A program made the position numbers and the translations under genes. From NCBI GenBank assembly GCA_044375415.1, contig JBILMS010000004.1, positions 1 to 64,000 of the forward strand: DNA of 64,000 nt, in the 5' to 3' direction. Position 1 is the stretch's first letter; each line of letters opens with the position of its first letter. Below are positions 26,668 to 37,094 of the stretch, in pieces. Under the pieces are notes generated by a model. The model worked only from the letters and a program-made list of their open reading frames with translations, did not search any database and was not told the DNA's origin. The stretch comes from JAWXBG01 sp044375415. Its GTDB lineage: Bacteria > Bacteroidota > Bacteroidia > Flavobacteriales_D > Sanyastnellaceae.

Positions 26668-29600
26668 ATGGGAATGAATAAGAAATATTGGACCGGATTG
26701 GAGGAGTTAGACAACACTCCGGCATTTCAGGAAGCGGTAACTACCGAATTCAAAAAGGATCAGTCAGTGGATGAGTTCCTCTCGGACTCTAAACTTTCGG
26801 ATACGAATACCGGTCGAAGAGACTTCCTCAAGTTTATGGGATTTTCGCTAACAGCTGCAACATTGGCTGCCTGCGAAACTCCTATTGTGAAATCTATTCC
26901 GTATGTGATCAAACCTGAAGAGATCACTCCGGGTGTTGCAAATTTTTATGCAACAACGTATTATGACGGAAATGACTACGGTAACCTTTTGGTGAAAACC
27001 CGCGAAGGTCGCCCTATTCACATTAAAGGTAACAAAACTCAAGGCCTCGGAAACGGTGCTCTAAATAGCAGAATCAACGCTTCGGTAGTTGGTTTGTATG
27101 ATACCGCTCGTCTTCAGGGTCCGATGATCGGTGAAAACAACGTTACTTGGGAACAATTGGATACCGAACTGGGTGGTAAACTCGCTTCAGCTTCTTCGAT
27201 TAGAATTGTTTCAGGTACTGTTATCAGCCCAAGCACAAAACGGGCAGTAGCTGAATTCACAGCGAAGTATGGAATGGATAAAGTGAAGCACGTTCAATAC
27301 GATGCTTTCTCATACAGTGGTATTACATCAGCTAACCAACAAACTTTTGGAAAAGCAGTAGTACCGGCTTACGATTTTAGCAAAGCAAAAGTAATTGTGA
27401 GTTTAGATGCCGATTTCCTAGGTACTTGGCTCACTTCAAACTTCTATATTCCACAGTACGCCGAACGTCGCAAACCGGAAGGTGCTTGGATGAACAAACA
27501 TTTCCAAGTTGAAAGTCGTATGTCGCTCACCGGTTCAAATGCCGATGACCGCTATCCGGTTAAACCCTCGGAAATTGGTAAAGTAGCTGCCGCTCTTTAT
27601 GGCGCAGTAACCGGAAACGGAAGTTCAAGTTTTGATGGTGTGGATGTAGCCGCAATGGCAAAAGCCCTCAAGTCAAACACAGGTTCTTCGCTTGTAGTTT
27701 CAGGAAGCAATGACCCAAATGTTCAACTTATCGTAATTGCCATTAACAAATCGTTGGGCAATTACGGAAGTACCATTGATATGGATAATCCATTGAATCT
27801 TTATCAAGGTAACGACGCAGCTATGGCCGGCTTAGTGACCGAGATGAACAATGGTGGAGTAGGTGCACTGATCGTTTATGGTTGCAATCCTTCTTACGAT
27901 TGGTCAAATGCCGATGCTTTCAATACAGGTTTAGCTAAAGTTGGCGTTACTGTTTCTTTGAATCTTTATGCAGATGAAACAGGAAGCAAGTGTTCATATA
28001 AAGCTCCTGATCATCACTACCTCGAATCATGGAACGACCTTAGCCCGGTGGCCGGTCGTGTGGACTTGGTTCAACCAACGATTAATAAGCTTTTCAATAC
28101 ACGTCAAGCAGGCGAAAGTTTCTTGAAGTGGGCAGGAAATGCTACTCCATATTACAACTACGTTCGCGAAACTCATGGTTATGGCTTTACTGCCGCAACC
28201 ATGAATGCAAGCACTTCTTGGAATGAAGCCGTACAACGTGGAACATTTGCCGGTGTTTCGGCCGGTTCTGCAATGATGGCTACTATGGTAGCGGATAGTT
28301 CATATACCGGTACCACTGAGAATGCTGCAGATTTGGCCGCACAGAGCGGAATTGCAGTTCCGATGGCAGTAACATCATCCGGTATGGATGTTGGTGCGGC
28401 AATTAGCGCTGTAAACTCAATTGCTGGCGGTGAATGGGAATTGGTTACTTATCAAAAAGTAACGATGGGTACAGGTAATCACGCCAATAACCCATTCTTA
28501 CAAGAGACTCCGGATCCAATCACCAAAGTTACCTGGGACAACTATGTTACCATGTCGCCGGCCGATGTGAAAGAAAAAGGTTGGAACATGCACCTTGGAA
28601 TGCAGGAACCTGCAACCATGGTAGAAGTGAGTGCCAATGGAAAAACGCTAACCCTACCTGTTTTCCCTGCACCCGGTCAGAAGAAAGGTACGATTGGAAT
28701 CGCCGTTGGTTATGGTCGTGGTGCCAATGCCGAAAACATTGGTAAGGCCGCTTATCAGACAGGTGAGAAGGGAAATCATATTGTTGCTGATGGAGATAAA
28801 CCAACTCCAATAGGTAAAAATGCTTTTGGAATGAGCACTGTTTCCAATGGATGCAATGTGCAAGCAGTATACAATGTAACTGTAGCTCAAGTGGATGGTA
28901 TTTACCATCTAGCTACTACTCAAACACAGAATACTGTGATGGGTCGTGATTCGGTAGTTAAAGAAACCGTAATCGCGGAATACTTAAAAGAAAAAGGAAA
29001 GAAAAAAGGTGAGGCCAGCTATAACAAGATGCCTTCACTCGTGGTGCATAAGGATGTAAACGGCGACGGTAAGACAAATGCACAGGACAAAGTTCACGTG
29101 CGTGAAGCGGACCTTTGGAAGGCGCATCCTGTAGAAGTAATCGGCCACCGTTGGGGTCTTACTATTGATTTGAACTCTTGTATCGGTTGTGGAACTTGCG
29201 TAACAGCTTGTCATACCGAAAACAACGTTCCTGTTGTAGGTAAAGATGAAGTGGTGAGACATCGCGATATGCACTGGTTGCGTATCGACCGTTATTTTAC
29301 TTCCGATTATGCAACCGTAGAAGAAACTTCTGAGAAGAAGGAACTCGGAACGATCGCTGCTTATGGCGACATGGAGAATGCATCGGATAATCCAAGAGCT
29401 GTTCACATGCCAATGATGTGTCAGCACTGTAACCACGCTCCTTGCGAAACAGTTTGTCCGGTGGCTGCTACTACACACAGCAACGAAGGCTTGAACAATA
29501 TGGCATACAACCGCTGTATTGGAACTCGTTACTGCGCAAACAACTGTCCATATAAAGTTCGTCGTTTCAACTGGTTTAACTACGTTAGCAATCCTAAGTT

Positions 29601-29955
29601 CAACGTTGTAAATCCGGCTCAAGATGATTCTCTTCGTATGGTTCTTAACCCTGATGTTACTGTTCGTACACGTGGGGTAATGGAAAAATGCAGCATGTGT
29701 CAACAGCGTATTCAGTCAGGTAAAAACGAAGCCAAGAAAAAGGGTACCCCTGTGAAAGATGGAGCATTTACCACAGCCTGTGCCGAAGCTTGTCCAACCA
29801 ATGCAATTGTGTTTGGTGATTTGAACGACAATGCGACCCAGAATTATAAGCGCTCTGTAGATGTTCGCTCATACCACGCTTTGGAAGAAGTAGGTATTCA
29901 GCCGAATATTTTCTACATGACCAAAGTGAGAAATATCGAATCATCTGAAGCATAA
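26668..29955 (+). CDS. actB: Alternative complex III subunit ActB, iron-sulfur protein with molybdopterin-oxidoreductase-like domain
   Basis: A 1,095-residue peripheral subunit. A twin-arginine-type motif (GRRDFLKF) near residues 50-57 is followed by a hydrophobic stretch and Cys, as usual in Bacteroidota ActB. Residues 85-780 resemble the molybdopterin oxidoreductase fold; characterised ActB proteins lack the Mo cofactor. The C-terminal ferredoxin part carries cysteine groups starting at 838 (CIGCGTC), 918 (CQHCNHAPC), 950 (CIGTRYC) and 1008 (CSMCQQR with CAEACP). These are consistent with three [4Fe-4S] and one [3Fe-4S] cluster. It passes electrons between the quinol site in ActC and the ActA/ActE haems. 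It lies between actA and actC on the same strand. Confidence 0.95.
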   Translation: MGMNKKYWTGLEELDNTPAFQEAVTTEFKKDQSVDEFLSDSKLSDTNTGRRDFLKFMGFSLTAATLAACETPIVKSIPYVIKPEEITPGVANFYATTYYDGNDYGNLLVKTREGRPIHIKGNKTQGLGNGALNSRINASVVGLYDTARLQGPMIGENNVTWEQLDTELGGKLASASSIRIVSGTVISPSTKRAVAEFTAKYGMDKVKHVQYDAFSYSGITSANQQTFGKAVVPAYDFSKAKVIVSLDADFLGTWLTSNFYIPQYAERRKPEGAWMNKHFQVESRMSLTGSNADDRYPVKPSEIGKVAAALYGAVTGNGSSSFDGVDVAAMAKALKSNTGSSLVVSGSNDPNVQLIVIAINKSLGNYGSTIDMDNPLNLYQGNDAAMAGLVTEMNNGGVGALIVYGCNPSYDWSNADAFNTGLAKVGVTVSLNLYADETGSKCSYKAPDHHYLESWNDLSPVAGRVDLVQPTINKLFNTRQAGESFLKWAGNATPYYNYVRETHGYGFTAATMNASTSWNEAVQRGTFAGVSAGSAMMATMVADSSYTGTTENAADLAAQSGIAVPMAVTSSGMDVGAAISAVNSIAGGEWELVTYQKVTMGTGNHANNPFLQETPDPITKVTWDNYVTMSPADVKEKGWNMHLGMQEPATMVEVSANGKTLTLPVFPAPGQKKGTIGIAVGYGRGANAENIGKAAYQTGEKGNHIVADGDKPTPIGKNAFGMSTVSNGCNVQAVYNVTVAQVDGIYHLATTQTQNTVMGRDSVVKETVIAEYLKEKGKKKGEASYNKMPSLVVHKDVNGDGKTNAQDKVHVREADLWKAHPVEVIGHRWGLTIDLNSCIGCGTCVTACHTENNVPVVGKDEVVRHRDMHWLRIDRYFTSDYATVEETSEKKELGTIAAYGDMENASDNPRAVHMPMMCQHCNHAPCETVCPVAATTHSNEGLNNMAYNRCIGTRYCANNCPYKVRRFNWFNYVSNPKFNVVNPAQDDSLRMVLNPDVTVRTRGVMEKCSMCQQRIQSGKNEAKKKGTPVKDGAFTTACAEACPTNAIVFGDLNDNATQNYKRSVDVRSYHALEEVGIQPNIFYMTKVRNIESSEA

Positions 29956-29973
29956 CAGCATTAATTTCTGAAG

Positions 29974-31350
29974 ATGTTTAAAGAATCCAACATACGCCAG
30001 CCGCTCATTTTAGGTCACAAGACCTACCATGATATCACCAACGATATTTGTGGACCTATTGAAGGACCGGCTCCAAAGCCATGGAAAATTGCCATGGTGG
30101 TTGCAACGATTATAGCCCTCTATGGTGTGGGATGTATCACCTACCTCGTAAGCACCGGAACCGGTACTTGGGGATTGAACAAAACAGTGGGATGGGCATG
30201 GGACATTACCAACTTCGTTTGGTGGGTCGGTATCGGTCACGCCGGTACGCTTATCTCTGCCGTACTTCTGTTGTTCCGTCAGCGCTGGAGAATGGCGATC
30301 AACCGTTCGGCCGAAGCGATGACCATCTTCGCGGTAATGATGGCAGCGGTATTCCCGATTTTCCACATGGGACGTGTATGGAACGGGTACTGGACATTGC
30401 CTTTACCAAATACATTGGGAACTTTATGGCCTAACTTCAACTCGGCGTTGATGTGGGACGTTTTTGCGATATCAACCTATTTCTCGGTTTCATTGGTATT
30501 CTGGTACATTGGTCTGATCCCCGACTTTGCCACTATTCGCGACAGAATGGTGAAGAAGGGATGGAAGAAATTCTACAGTGTATTGAGCTTCGGTTGGTCG
30601 GGTCGTGCGAAAAACTGGACACGTTTCGAAGAGGTATCTCTCGTACTTGCCGGTATCGCAACTCCACTTGTATTCTCCGTTCACTCTATCGTATCCATGG
30701 ACTTTGCTACCTCGGTAATTCCGGGTTGGCATACAACGATCTTCCCTCCATACTTCGTGAGTGGTGCGATCTTCTCCGGATTTGCGATGGTATTGACACT
30801 TCTATTGATCATGCGTAAAACCATGAGACTAGAAGCATACATTCACGTTAAACACGTGGAATACATGAACATCGTAATCATTGTTACGGGTTCTATTGTG
30901 GGTGTGGCTTACCTCACGGAGTTATTTATGTCATGGTATAGTGGTGTTGAATACGAATCATATGCATTCATCAATCGTTTCTCCGGTCCATTGGCTTGGT
31001 CTTATTGGGCAATGATGACATGTAACGTAATCTCTCCACAGCTTTTCTGGTTCAAGAAGTTGCGTACAAATCTCTCTTTCACATTTGTGATGTCTATTAT
31101 CGTAAACATCGGTATGTGGTTCGAGCGTTTTGTAATTATCGTTACTTCTATTCACAGAGACTATGTGCCTTCATCATGGGGAGAATTTCACCCATCAAGC
31201 ATCGACATCGGAATGTTCATCGGAACAATAGGTATATTCTTCACACTCTTCTTGCTGTTCGCAAGGTACTTCCCTGTGTTGGCTTTGAACGAGTTGAAAA
31301 CCATCCTGAAAATGTCAGGTGAAAGTTATAAGAACAAGAATTCGCATTAA
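29974..31350 (+). CDS. actC: Alternative complex III subunit ActC, NrfD-like quinol-oxidising membrane protein
   Basis: A 458-residue integral membrane protein with about ten transmembrane helices between residues 35 and 440, of the NrfD/PsrC family. Conserved features of the subunit are the His in WVGIGHAGTLISA after helix two, FPIFHMGR in the next segment, and FVSGAIFSGFAMV. ActC provides the quinol-binding site and is thought to take part in proton translocation. The start ATG is 18 bases after the actB stop. The gene order actB-actC-actD is standard. Confidence 0.95.
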   Translation: MFKESNIRQPLILGHKTYHDITNDICGPIEGPAPKPWKIAMVVATIIALYGVGCITYLVSTGTGTWGLNKTVGWAWDITNFVWWVGIGHAGTLISAVLLLFRQRWRMAINRSAEAMTIFAVMMAAVFPIFHMGRVWNGYWTLPLPNTLGTLWPNFNSALMWDVFAISTYFSVSLVFWYIGLIPDFATIRDRMVKKGWKKFYSVLSFGWSGRAKNWTRFEEVSLVLAGIATPLVFSVHSIVSMDFATSVIPGWHTTIFPPYFVSGAIFSGFAMVLTLLLIMRKTMRLEAYIHVKHVEYMNIVIIVTGSIVGVAYLTELFMSWYSGVEYESYAFINRFSGPLAWSYWAMMTCNVISPQLFWFKKLRTNLSFTFVMSIIVNIGMWFERFVIIVTSIHRDYVPSSWGEFHPSSIDIGMFIGTIGIFFTLFLLFARYFPVLALNELKTILKMSGESYKNKNSH

Positions 31351-31377
31351 TTACGATAAGAAGAAATAGCGTAAGAC

Positions 31378-31911
31378 ATGGCAAACAAAGTATTCCACGC
31401 AATGTATGACGACGAAGAGAAGTTGCTCGACGCAGCTCGCTCTGCTAAAGGTCATGGAATAAGCGTTAAAGAAGTATTCTCTCCATTCCCTATTCACGGG
31501 TTGGACCCAATTATTGGAGTAAAACGTACGCGTTTGGCGATTACAGCATTTATGTACGGGACTACCGGCACCCTTCTTTCGATTTTTGGAACATGGTATT
31601 TCATGATCCACGATTGGCAGATGAATATCGGTGGTAAACCAAGTGACACATGGATTGAAAACTTCCCGGCTTTTGTTCCCATTATGTTCGAGTTTAGCGT
31701 TCTCTGCGCTGCGCACGGTATGGTAATCACTTATTTGATCAGAAATAAAACATTGCCCGGTATGCCAGCAAGTAATCCTGATCCAAGAACAACAGACGAC
31801 AAATTTGTGATGGAAATTACAGTGGATGACAATCACGGTCGTTCGGCTGACGATATCGAAAAAATGCTTAGAGCTACGAACGTGTATGAATTGAGCATTA
31901 AAGAATACTGA
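31378..31911 (+). CDS. actD: Alternative complex III subunit ActD
   Basis: A small membrane subunit of 177 residues (DUF3341 family). The N-terminal cytoplasmic domain begins with MANKVFHAMYDDEEKLLDAA and has the VKEVFSPFPIHGLDP motif typical of ActD. Two transmembrane helices follow (about 57-80 and 95-120), then a short soluble tail. It has no cofactor motifs and a structural role in the complex. The stop is one base away from the actE start. Confidence 0.94.
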   Translation: MANKVFHAMYDDEEKLLDAARSAKGHGISVKEVFSPFPIHGLDPIIGVKRTRLAITAFMYGTTGTLLSIFGTWYFMIHDWQMNIGGKPSDTWIENFPAFVPIMFEFSVLCAAHGMVITYLIRNKTLPGMPASNPDPRTTDDKFVMEITVDDNHGRSADDIEKMLRATNVYELSIKEY

Positions 31912-31912
31912 G

Positions 31913-32611
31913 ATGAAGATGCGCAACACAACCTTATTTTTTGCAGTAGTTGCTACGGGAATGATGTTTCAATCCTGCACTACTGATAAGAACGCACCCG
32001 GCGTGGAGTACATGCCCGACATGTACCGCTCACCGGCAGTGGAAGCATATATCGATTACGGAAATAACCAGAACATGGACCGCATCGATCGTCGAAAAGA
32101 CAGTTCGTGGGTTCGTCTTTCGATGTCACCACCTGCCGGAGCAATCGCTTACGGTGGAGAGCTTCCGTACTTCCTCAATAATACGCCTGAAGATTATGAA
32201 CGTTCTGCACTAGAAGTTCATAGCCCACTTACAAGCACTATGGCCAACATAGAAGCAGGTAAAGCTATTTACACCAAAATGTGCAAGCACTGTCATGGTG
32301 ATGCAGGAAAAGGAGATGGTAAAATTTCTCAGAATGGTCATATCAATGGTATTCCGGATTATACGACTAAGTTGAAGGATCTAACAGAGGGAAAAATGTA
32401 CCACACGATCACCTACGGTAAAGGTTTGATGGGCCGTCACGCCGGACTTCTCAATCAAAAGGAAAGGTGGGAGGTAATAGAATGGGTGAAATGCCTTCAG
32501 AAGGGTATAACATCACCTACCTACGACGGCACAGGAAAAGATGCTAAACTGATTATTCCTGCCGCTGCAGCAGTTGCTGCACCTGCGGATACCACAGCCA
32601 AAAAAGGATAG
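31913..32611 (+). CDS. actE: Alternative complex III subunit ActE, monohaem cytochrome c lipoprotein
   Basis: The 232-residue protein has a lipoprotein signal with the modified Cys at about 20 (QSC). It has one haem c site (CKHCH, residues 124-128) followed by GDAGKGDGK, and a Met axial-ligand region in GKGLMGRHAG. The C-terminal tail is Ala/Pro-rich. It is the electron exit subunit of the complex, passing electrons towards the oxidase. It overlaps the operon arrangement tightly (one base after actD). Confidence 0.94.
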   Translation: MKMRNTTLFFAVVATGMMFQSCTTDKNAPGVEYMPDMYRSPAVEAYIDYGNNQNMDRIDRRKDSSWVRLSMSPPAGAIAYGGELPYFLNNTPEDYERSALEVHSPLTSTMANIEAGKAIYTKMCKHCHGDAGKGDGKISQNGHINGIPDYTTKLKDLTEGKMYHTITYGKGLMGRHAGLLNQKERWEVIEWVKCLQKGITSPTYDGTGKDAKLIIPAAAAVAAPADTTAKKG

Positions 32612-32650
32612 CACAAGCAAAATATAGTATTAACTGCGAAGGAAATATAC

Positions 32651-33922
32651 ATGGCAACAGAGAATAAACTCAAATTCGAATTCGGCGGTAAGGTTAAAAC
32701 CTGGTCTCTTGCATTGACTATAATTGGTCTTGCTCTAGGTGCCGTTGGTTTCGCAACCGACCATTCGGATCATCAACAGTATTCGTGGTCGATCCTGCTG
32801 ATATGTGCATTTTTCTTCTTTGCCATTTCGGTTGGAGCCCTCTTCTTTTACACCCTGCAGTACGCGGCAGAAGTTGCATGGTCGTCTCAGATTAAGCGCG
32901 TTTTTGAAGCCATGTACGGAAACATTTTTGTTTTCATATTAATAATTGGTGGTGTATTGTTGGCGGGGCAACTCGATGTACATCACTTGTGGCATTGGAT
33001 GGATAGCAGCGTTTATGCACCGTACGTAGTAGAATCAACGGGCGAATTGACACACGATGGAACGTTGGCGGGTGCGGTGGCAAACCCGGATTACGACAAA
33101 ATTATTGCGGACAAATACGCGTACTTGAATCCTTATTTTTTCTGGGGTAGATATATCGCTTACTTCCTAGTATTTGTAGGTTTTGCTCGGTATTTCCGCA
33201 GAATGTCGTTGAAAGAAGATGAAGTGGGTGGTTTAGATATTCATTACACTACCTATAGAAGATCGGCGGTATTCTTGGTGTTCTTCGCCGTATTTTCTTC
33301 GATGATTTCTTGGGATTGGTTGATGAGTATAGACGTACACTGGTTCTCTACTATGTATGGATGGTATATCTTCTCAGGCATGTGGGTTACCACGATGATT
33401 TTTGCAACCTTATTAATCGTGTATTTGAAAAACAAAGGATATTTCCCTAAACTGAACAATTCACATATACATGATTTAGGTAAATGGGTATTTGCAGTTT
33501 CGATGCTCTGGAGTTACCTATGGTTTTGCCAATACATGCTCATTTGGTACTCAAACATCCCTGAAGAAGTAACCTACTTCCAGGAGCGGTACGAGCACTT
33601 TATGTATCCAATGGTAATTACATTTTTAGTGAACTTTGCCGTGCCATTTTATGTTCTTATCGCACGTGATGCAAAGAGAAATACAAAGTACTTAGTGAGA
33701 GTGGGTGTCATTATATTTTTTGGTCATGCTGCAGACTTGTATGTTGCTGTTGTACCCGGAACTACACATGGACACGCTCATTTTACCGGTTGGTTTGAAG
33801 TTGGATTGTTCCTTGGCTTCCTTGGATTATTTACATACCTAACGCTTAATGCACTCAGCAAAGAGAGATTGGTTCCTGTGAATCACCCATTCCTGAAGGA
33901 AAGTGAACAACACCAGATATAA
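32651..33922 (+). CDS. actF: Alternative complex III subunit ActF
   Basis: A 423-residue integral membrane protein with about ten helices. The characteristic WFSTMYGWYIFSGMWV and YMLIWYSNIPEE segments identify the ActF subunit, a relative of ActC that does not hold the quinol site. A role in proton movement has been proposed for the family. It ends 44 bases before coxB, so the oxidase is part of the same transcript. Confidence 0.93.
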   Translation: MATENKLKFEFGGKVKTWSLALTIIGLALGAVGFATDHSDHQQYSWSILLICAFFFFAISVGALFFYTLQYAAEVAWSSQIKRVFEAMYGNIFVFILIIGGVLLAGQLDVHHLWHWMDSSVYAPYVVESTGELTHDGTLAGAVANPDYDKIIADKYAYLNPYFFWGRYIAYFLVFVGFARYFRRMSLKEDEVGGLDIHYTTYRRSAVFLVFFAVFSSMISWDWLMSIDVHWFSTMYGWYIFSGMWVTTMIFATLLIVYLKNKGYFPKLNNSHIHDLGKWVFAVSMLWSYLWFCQYMLIWYSNIPEEVTYFQERYEHFMYPMVITFLVNFAVPFYVLIARDAKRNTKYLVRVGVIIFFGHAADLYVAVVPGTTHGHAHFTGWFEVGLFLGFLGLFTYLTLNALSKERLVPVNHPFLKESEQHQI

Positions 33923-33966
33923 TTAAGAAGAAACGAGGAAGTAGATAACAAACTTGAAGTAATAAG

Positions 33967-35217
33967 ATGAAACTTCTGATATTGCTAGTCATTGTGTTGG
34001 GTGTCATTGCGATTGCTCAACTGACGAAGGTGTACGAACTTACGCGTTCGCTGCGTAAAACGCGGGAGGAAGAGATTTCTCACGCCGATAATAAGATGAA
34101 CGCAACACTCATGTTAGTGTGGATGGTTGTGTTCTTCTTTTTCACCATTTTCCTGTATGTTCGCTATGGCGATTACTTGCCGGAGTCGGCTTCTGCTCAC
34201 GGAGTTGAGGTGGATAAACTGATGAGCCTGAATCTGTGGATGGTCACAGTAATGTTTTTCATCGTTAACGGTGTACTATTTTACGTAGCCGGCAAATACT
34301 ATTATCGCAAGGATCGTAAAGCTAGATTTTTTGTCCACGACAATCGACTTGAAATGATTTGGACTATGGTACCGGGGGTTACAATGGCCTTCATCATTGT
34401 TTATGGCTTGATTACTTGGAACAATATGACCGGTCCTGCCGGTGCGGATGCTGTCCAAATCGAAATTTATTCAAGGCAATTTGACTGGGCGGCTCGTTAT
34501 CCCGGTGCAGACAAAACCTTTGGTTCAGCAAATGTGAATCTTATATCAGGAACCAATGCAATGGGTATGGTATCCGAGGAATCAATTAGCGCGGAAATAC
34601 ATGCAATCGACTCGATGATCAATAGCATAGAATCAACCTTGAAGGCTAATTCGGAGTTACCTACAATGCCGGAAAGTGCAGTTGAAGTAATGAAGGATCA
34701 ACTCTATCGACACAAGCGTCATAAGCAGAGAATTCTTGATTTAAAAGAATTTGATATGCAAGGTGTGAGTGGATGGAAAGCCGGTTCAGATGATAAAATT
34801 GTGAAAGGTGAATTCCACATGCCGAAAGGAAAGGAAGTAGAGTTTATCTTCAAATCTCAAGACGTTATTCACTCTGCGTTTATGCCACACTTTAGAGCGC
34901 AGATGAATACTGTGCCCGGTGTACCAACACGTTTCAAGATGACTCCAACTATTTCTACAAACGAAATGAGAGTGAAATTGAACGATCCGGAGTTCAACTA
35001 TGTTTTATACTGTAATAAAGTATGTGGAGTAACTCACTTCAATATGCAGATTACGGTTGTAGTTGATGAACCGGCGGAATATGAGGCTTGGTTGACGAAA
35101 CAAAAGACTTTTGGTGGTGCGGCAACTGTAGCTCCGGCAGCAGAACCGGCACCTGCAACAAGCCCAGCAGACACATCGAATACCGGTGCTGCACAGGCAA
35201 CCGCTCTAAACAATTAA
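33967..35217 (+). CDS. coxB: Cytochrome c oxidase subunit II
   Basis: Carries the binuclear CuA centre that takes electrons from the ActE/ActA side. The 416-residue protein has four hydrophobic segments (about 2-18, 46-67, 83-105, 127-150) where canonical subunit II has two, as is common in Bacteroidota. The cupredoxin domain follows with the first ligand His302 (VIHSAF) and the cluster Cys349, Cys353, His357 and Met360 in CNKVCGVTHFNM. A helical insertion of about 55 residues (about 200-260, many charged residues) interrupts the domain. The tail is Ala/Pro/Thr-rich. Confidence 0.95.
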   Translation: MKLLILLVIVLGVIAIAQLTKVYELTRSLRKTREEEISHADNKMNATLMLVWMVVFFFFTIFLYVRYGDYLPESASAHGVEVDKLMSLNLWMVTVMFFIVNGVLFYVAGKYYYRKDRKARFFVHDNRLEMIWTMVPGVTMAFIIVYGLITWNNMTGPAGADAVQIEIYSRQFDWAARYPGADKTFGSANVNLISGTNAMGMVSEESISAEIHAIDSMINSIESTLKANSELPTMPESAVEVMKDQLYRHKRHKQRILDLKEFDMQGVSGWKAGSDDKIVKGEFHMPKGKEVEFIFKSQDVIHSAFMPHFRAQMNTVPGVPTRFKMTPTISTNEMRVKLNDPEFNYVLYCNKVCGVTHFNMQITVVVDEPAEYEAWLTKQKTFGGAATVAPAAEPAPATSPADTSNTGAAQATALNN

Positions 35218-35239
35218 AGGATAATAAAAGGAAATAACA

Positions 35240-37072
35240 ATGGGAGAACACGTGGAGCATAATCACGATCATGGTCATGGTCACGATCACGGCCATCACC
35301 ACCACAAGGAAAGCTGGATTTCAAAGTATGTTTTTTCGCAGGATCATAAAATGATCTCTAGACAGTTCCTTATTACCGCCATCTTCATGGGGGTTGTTGC
35401 TGTACTTCTTTCAGTCCTCTTCCGAATGCAACTCGGTTGGCCTGGTCAGAAGTTTGAGTTTTTGAATATGATGCTAGGGGACCGTTGGGCGAAAGACGGT
35501 ATTCTCGATCGAAACGCATACTTGGCTCTTGTTACTATTCACGGTACAATCATGGTCTTTTTTGTGTTGACCGGTGGATTGTCGGGAACTTTTGCCAACT
35601 TGTTGATACCGCTGCAGATTGGAGCACGCGATATGGCCTCAGGTTTTTTGAATATGTTATCGTATTGGTTTTTCTTCCTGTCGAGCGTATTAATGGTTGG
35701 TTCACTCTTCCTAGAGAGCGGTGCCGCTTCAGGAGGTTGGACAATTTACCCACCGCTGTCCGCATTACCACAAGCAATCCCCGGATCCGGTGCCGGAATG
35801 ACGGTATGGCTCATTTCTATGGTCTTGTTCATTGCATCATCACTTTTGGCAGGTTTGAATTACATCGTTACAATCATAAACCTGCGTACCAAAGGAATGT
35901 CGATGACCCGTTTGCCATTGACTATTTGGGCATTGCTAGTAACAGCAATTCTCGGGGTGCTTTCTTTCCCGGTATTGGTCTCTTGCGCTGTGCTTTTAGT
36001 AATGGACAGAAGTTTTGGTACTGCATTTTATCTCTCAGACATATATGTTTCATCAAACAATTCTTTGGATCCAAATGCAGCTGTCGGAGCTCTTGAAGCA
36101 ACGGGTGGTTCGCCTCTTTTGTTCCAACACTTGTTCTGGTTCCTTGGTCACCCTGAGGTATACATCGTACTGCTTCCTGCCTTGGGTATCAGCTCCGAAG
36201 TAATTGCAACGAATTCGCGTAAGCCAATCTTCGGTTACAAAGCGATGGTGGGTTCAATACTTGCAATCGGATTCCTTTCTTTCATAGTTTGGGGTCACCA
36301 CATGTACGTAACGGGGATGAATCCTTTCCTTGGGTCGGTATTCGTATTTACAACACTTCTGATTGCAATCCCGTCTGCGGTTAAAGCGTTCAATTATATC
36401 ACCACATTGTGGCAGGGAAATATTCGATTCACCCCGGCTATGTTGTATTCAATTGGATTGGTTTCAACATTCGTTACAGGGGGTCTAACCGGTATCATAT
36501 TGGCCGACTCAGCTCTTGATGTGCCCGTACACGATACTTATTTCGTCGTCGCGCACTTTCACATTGTAATGGGTATGTCCGCGATCTTCGGAATGTTTGC
36601 CGGTATTTATCATTGGTTCCCAAAAATGTTTGGACGTATGATGAATACCAAGTTGGGTTATGCTCACTTTTGGCTCACTTTGGTCTGTGGATTCGGAGTG
36701 TTTTTCCCAATGCACTTCATCGGATTGGCAGGTACACCGCGTCGTTATTATGAAACCAGTTATATCGAGATGCTCGATTGGGTGGCAGATTTGAACCCTA
36801 TTATTTCTGTATTTGCTATTGTAGGTAGTGTTGCTCAAATTCTATTCTTGTTCAATTTCTTCTACAGTGTATTTTATGGTCAACGTGCCTCGCAAAACCC
36901 ATGGGAGTCGAACACGCTCGAGTGGACTACGCCTGTTGAACATATCCACGGAAACTGGCCCGGTGCAATTCCTGAAGTTCACCGTTGGGCTTATGATTAC
37001 AGTAATCCTGAACATGAAGCGGACTTTGTGCCTCAAAACGTGCCTCTAAAGCCTGGAGAGCACGTGCACTAG
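35240..37072 (+). CDS. coxA: Cytochrome c oxidase subunit I, A1-type
   Basis: Haem-copper oxidase catalytic subunit of 610 residues with 12 or more helices. Haem a and a3 ligands are His101 (HGTIM), His439 and His441 (VAHFHIV). CuB ligands are His304 in GHPEVY, with the cross-linking Tyr308, and His353/His354. Glu306 at the end of the D-channel marks the A1 class. The N-terminus is unusual in having about eleven histidines among residues 6-22, possibly metal-binding. No coxC or coxD follows. The gene closes the act-cox operon and is followed by a strong hairpin. Confidence 0.96.
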   Translation: MGEHVEHNHDHGHGHDHGHHHHKESWISKYVFSQDHKMISRQFLITAIFMGVVAVLLSVLFRMQLGWPGQKFEFLNMMLGDRWAKDGILDRNAYLALVTIHGTIMVFFVLTGGLSGTFANLLIPLQIGARDMASGFLNMLSYWFFFLSSVLMVGSLFLESGAASGGWTIYPPLSALPQAIPGSGAGMTVWLISMVLFIASSLLAGLNYIVTIINLRTKGMSMTRLPLTIWALLVTAILGVLSFPVLVSCAVLLVMDRSFGTAFYLSDIYVSSNNSLDPNAAVGALEATGGSPLLFQHLFWFLGHPEVYIVLLPALGISSEVIATNSRKPIFGYKAMVGSILAIGFLSFIVWGHHMYVTGMNPFLGSVFVFTTLLIAIPSAVKAFNYITTLWQGNIRFTPAMLYSIGLVSTFVTGGLTGIILADSALDVPVHDTYFVVAHFHIVMGMSAIFGMFAGIYHWFPKMFGRMMNTKLGYAHFWLTLVCGFGVFFPMHFIGLAGTPRRYYETSYIEMLDWVADLNPIISVFAIVGSVAQILFLFNFFYSVFYGQRASQNPWESNTLEWTTPVEHIHGNWPGAIPEVHRWAYDYSNPEHEADFVPQNVPLKPGEHVH

Positions 37073-37094
37073 TCTATCTAAATAGATATTCATC

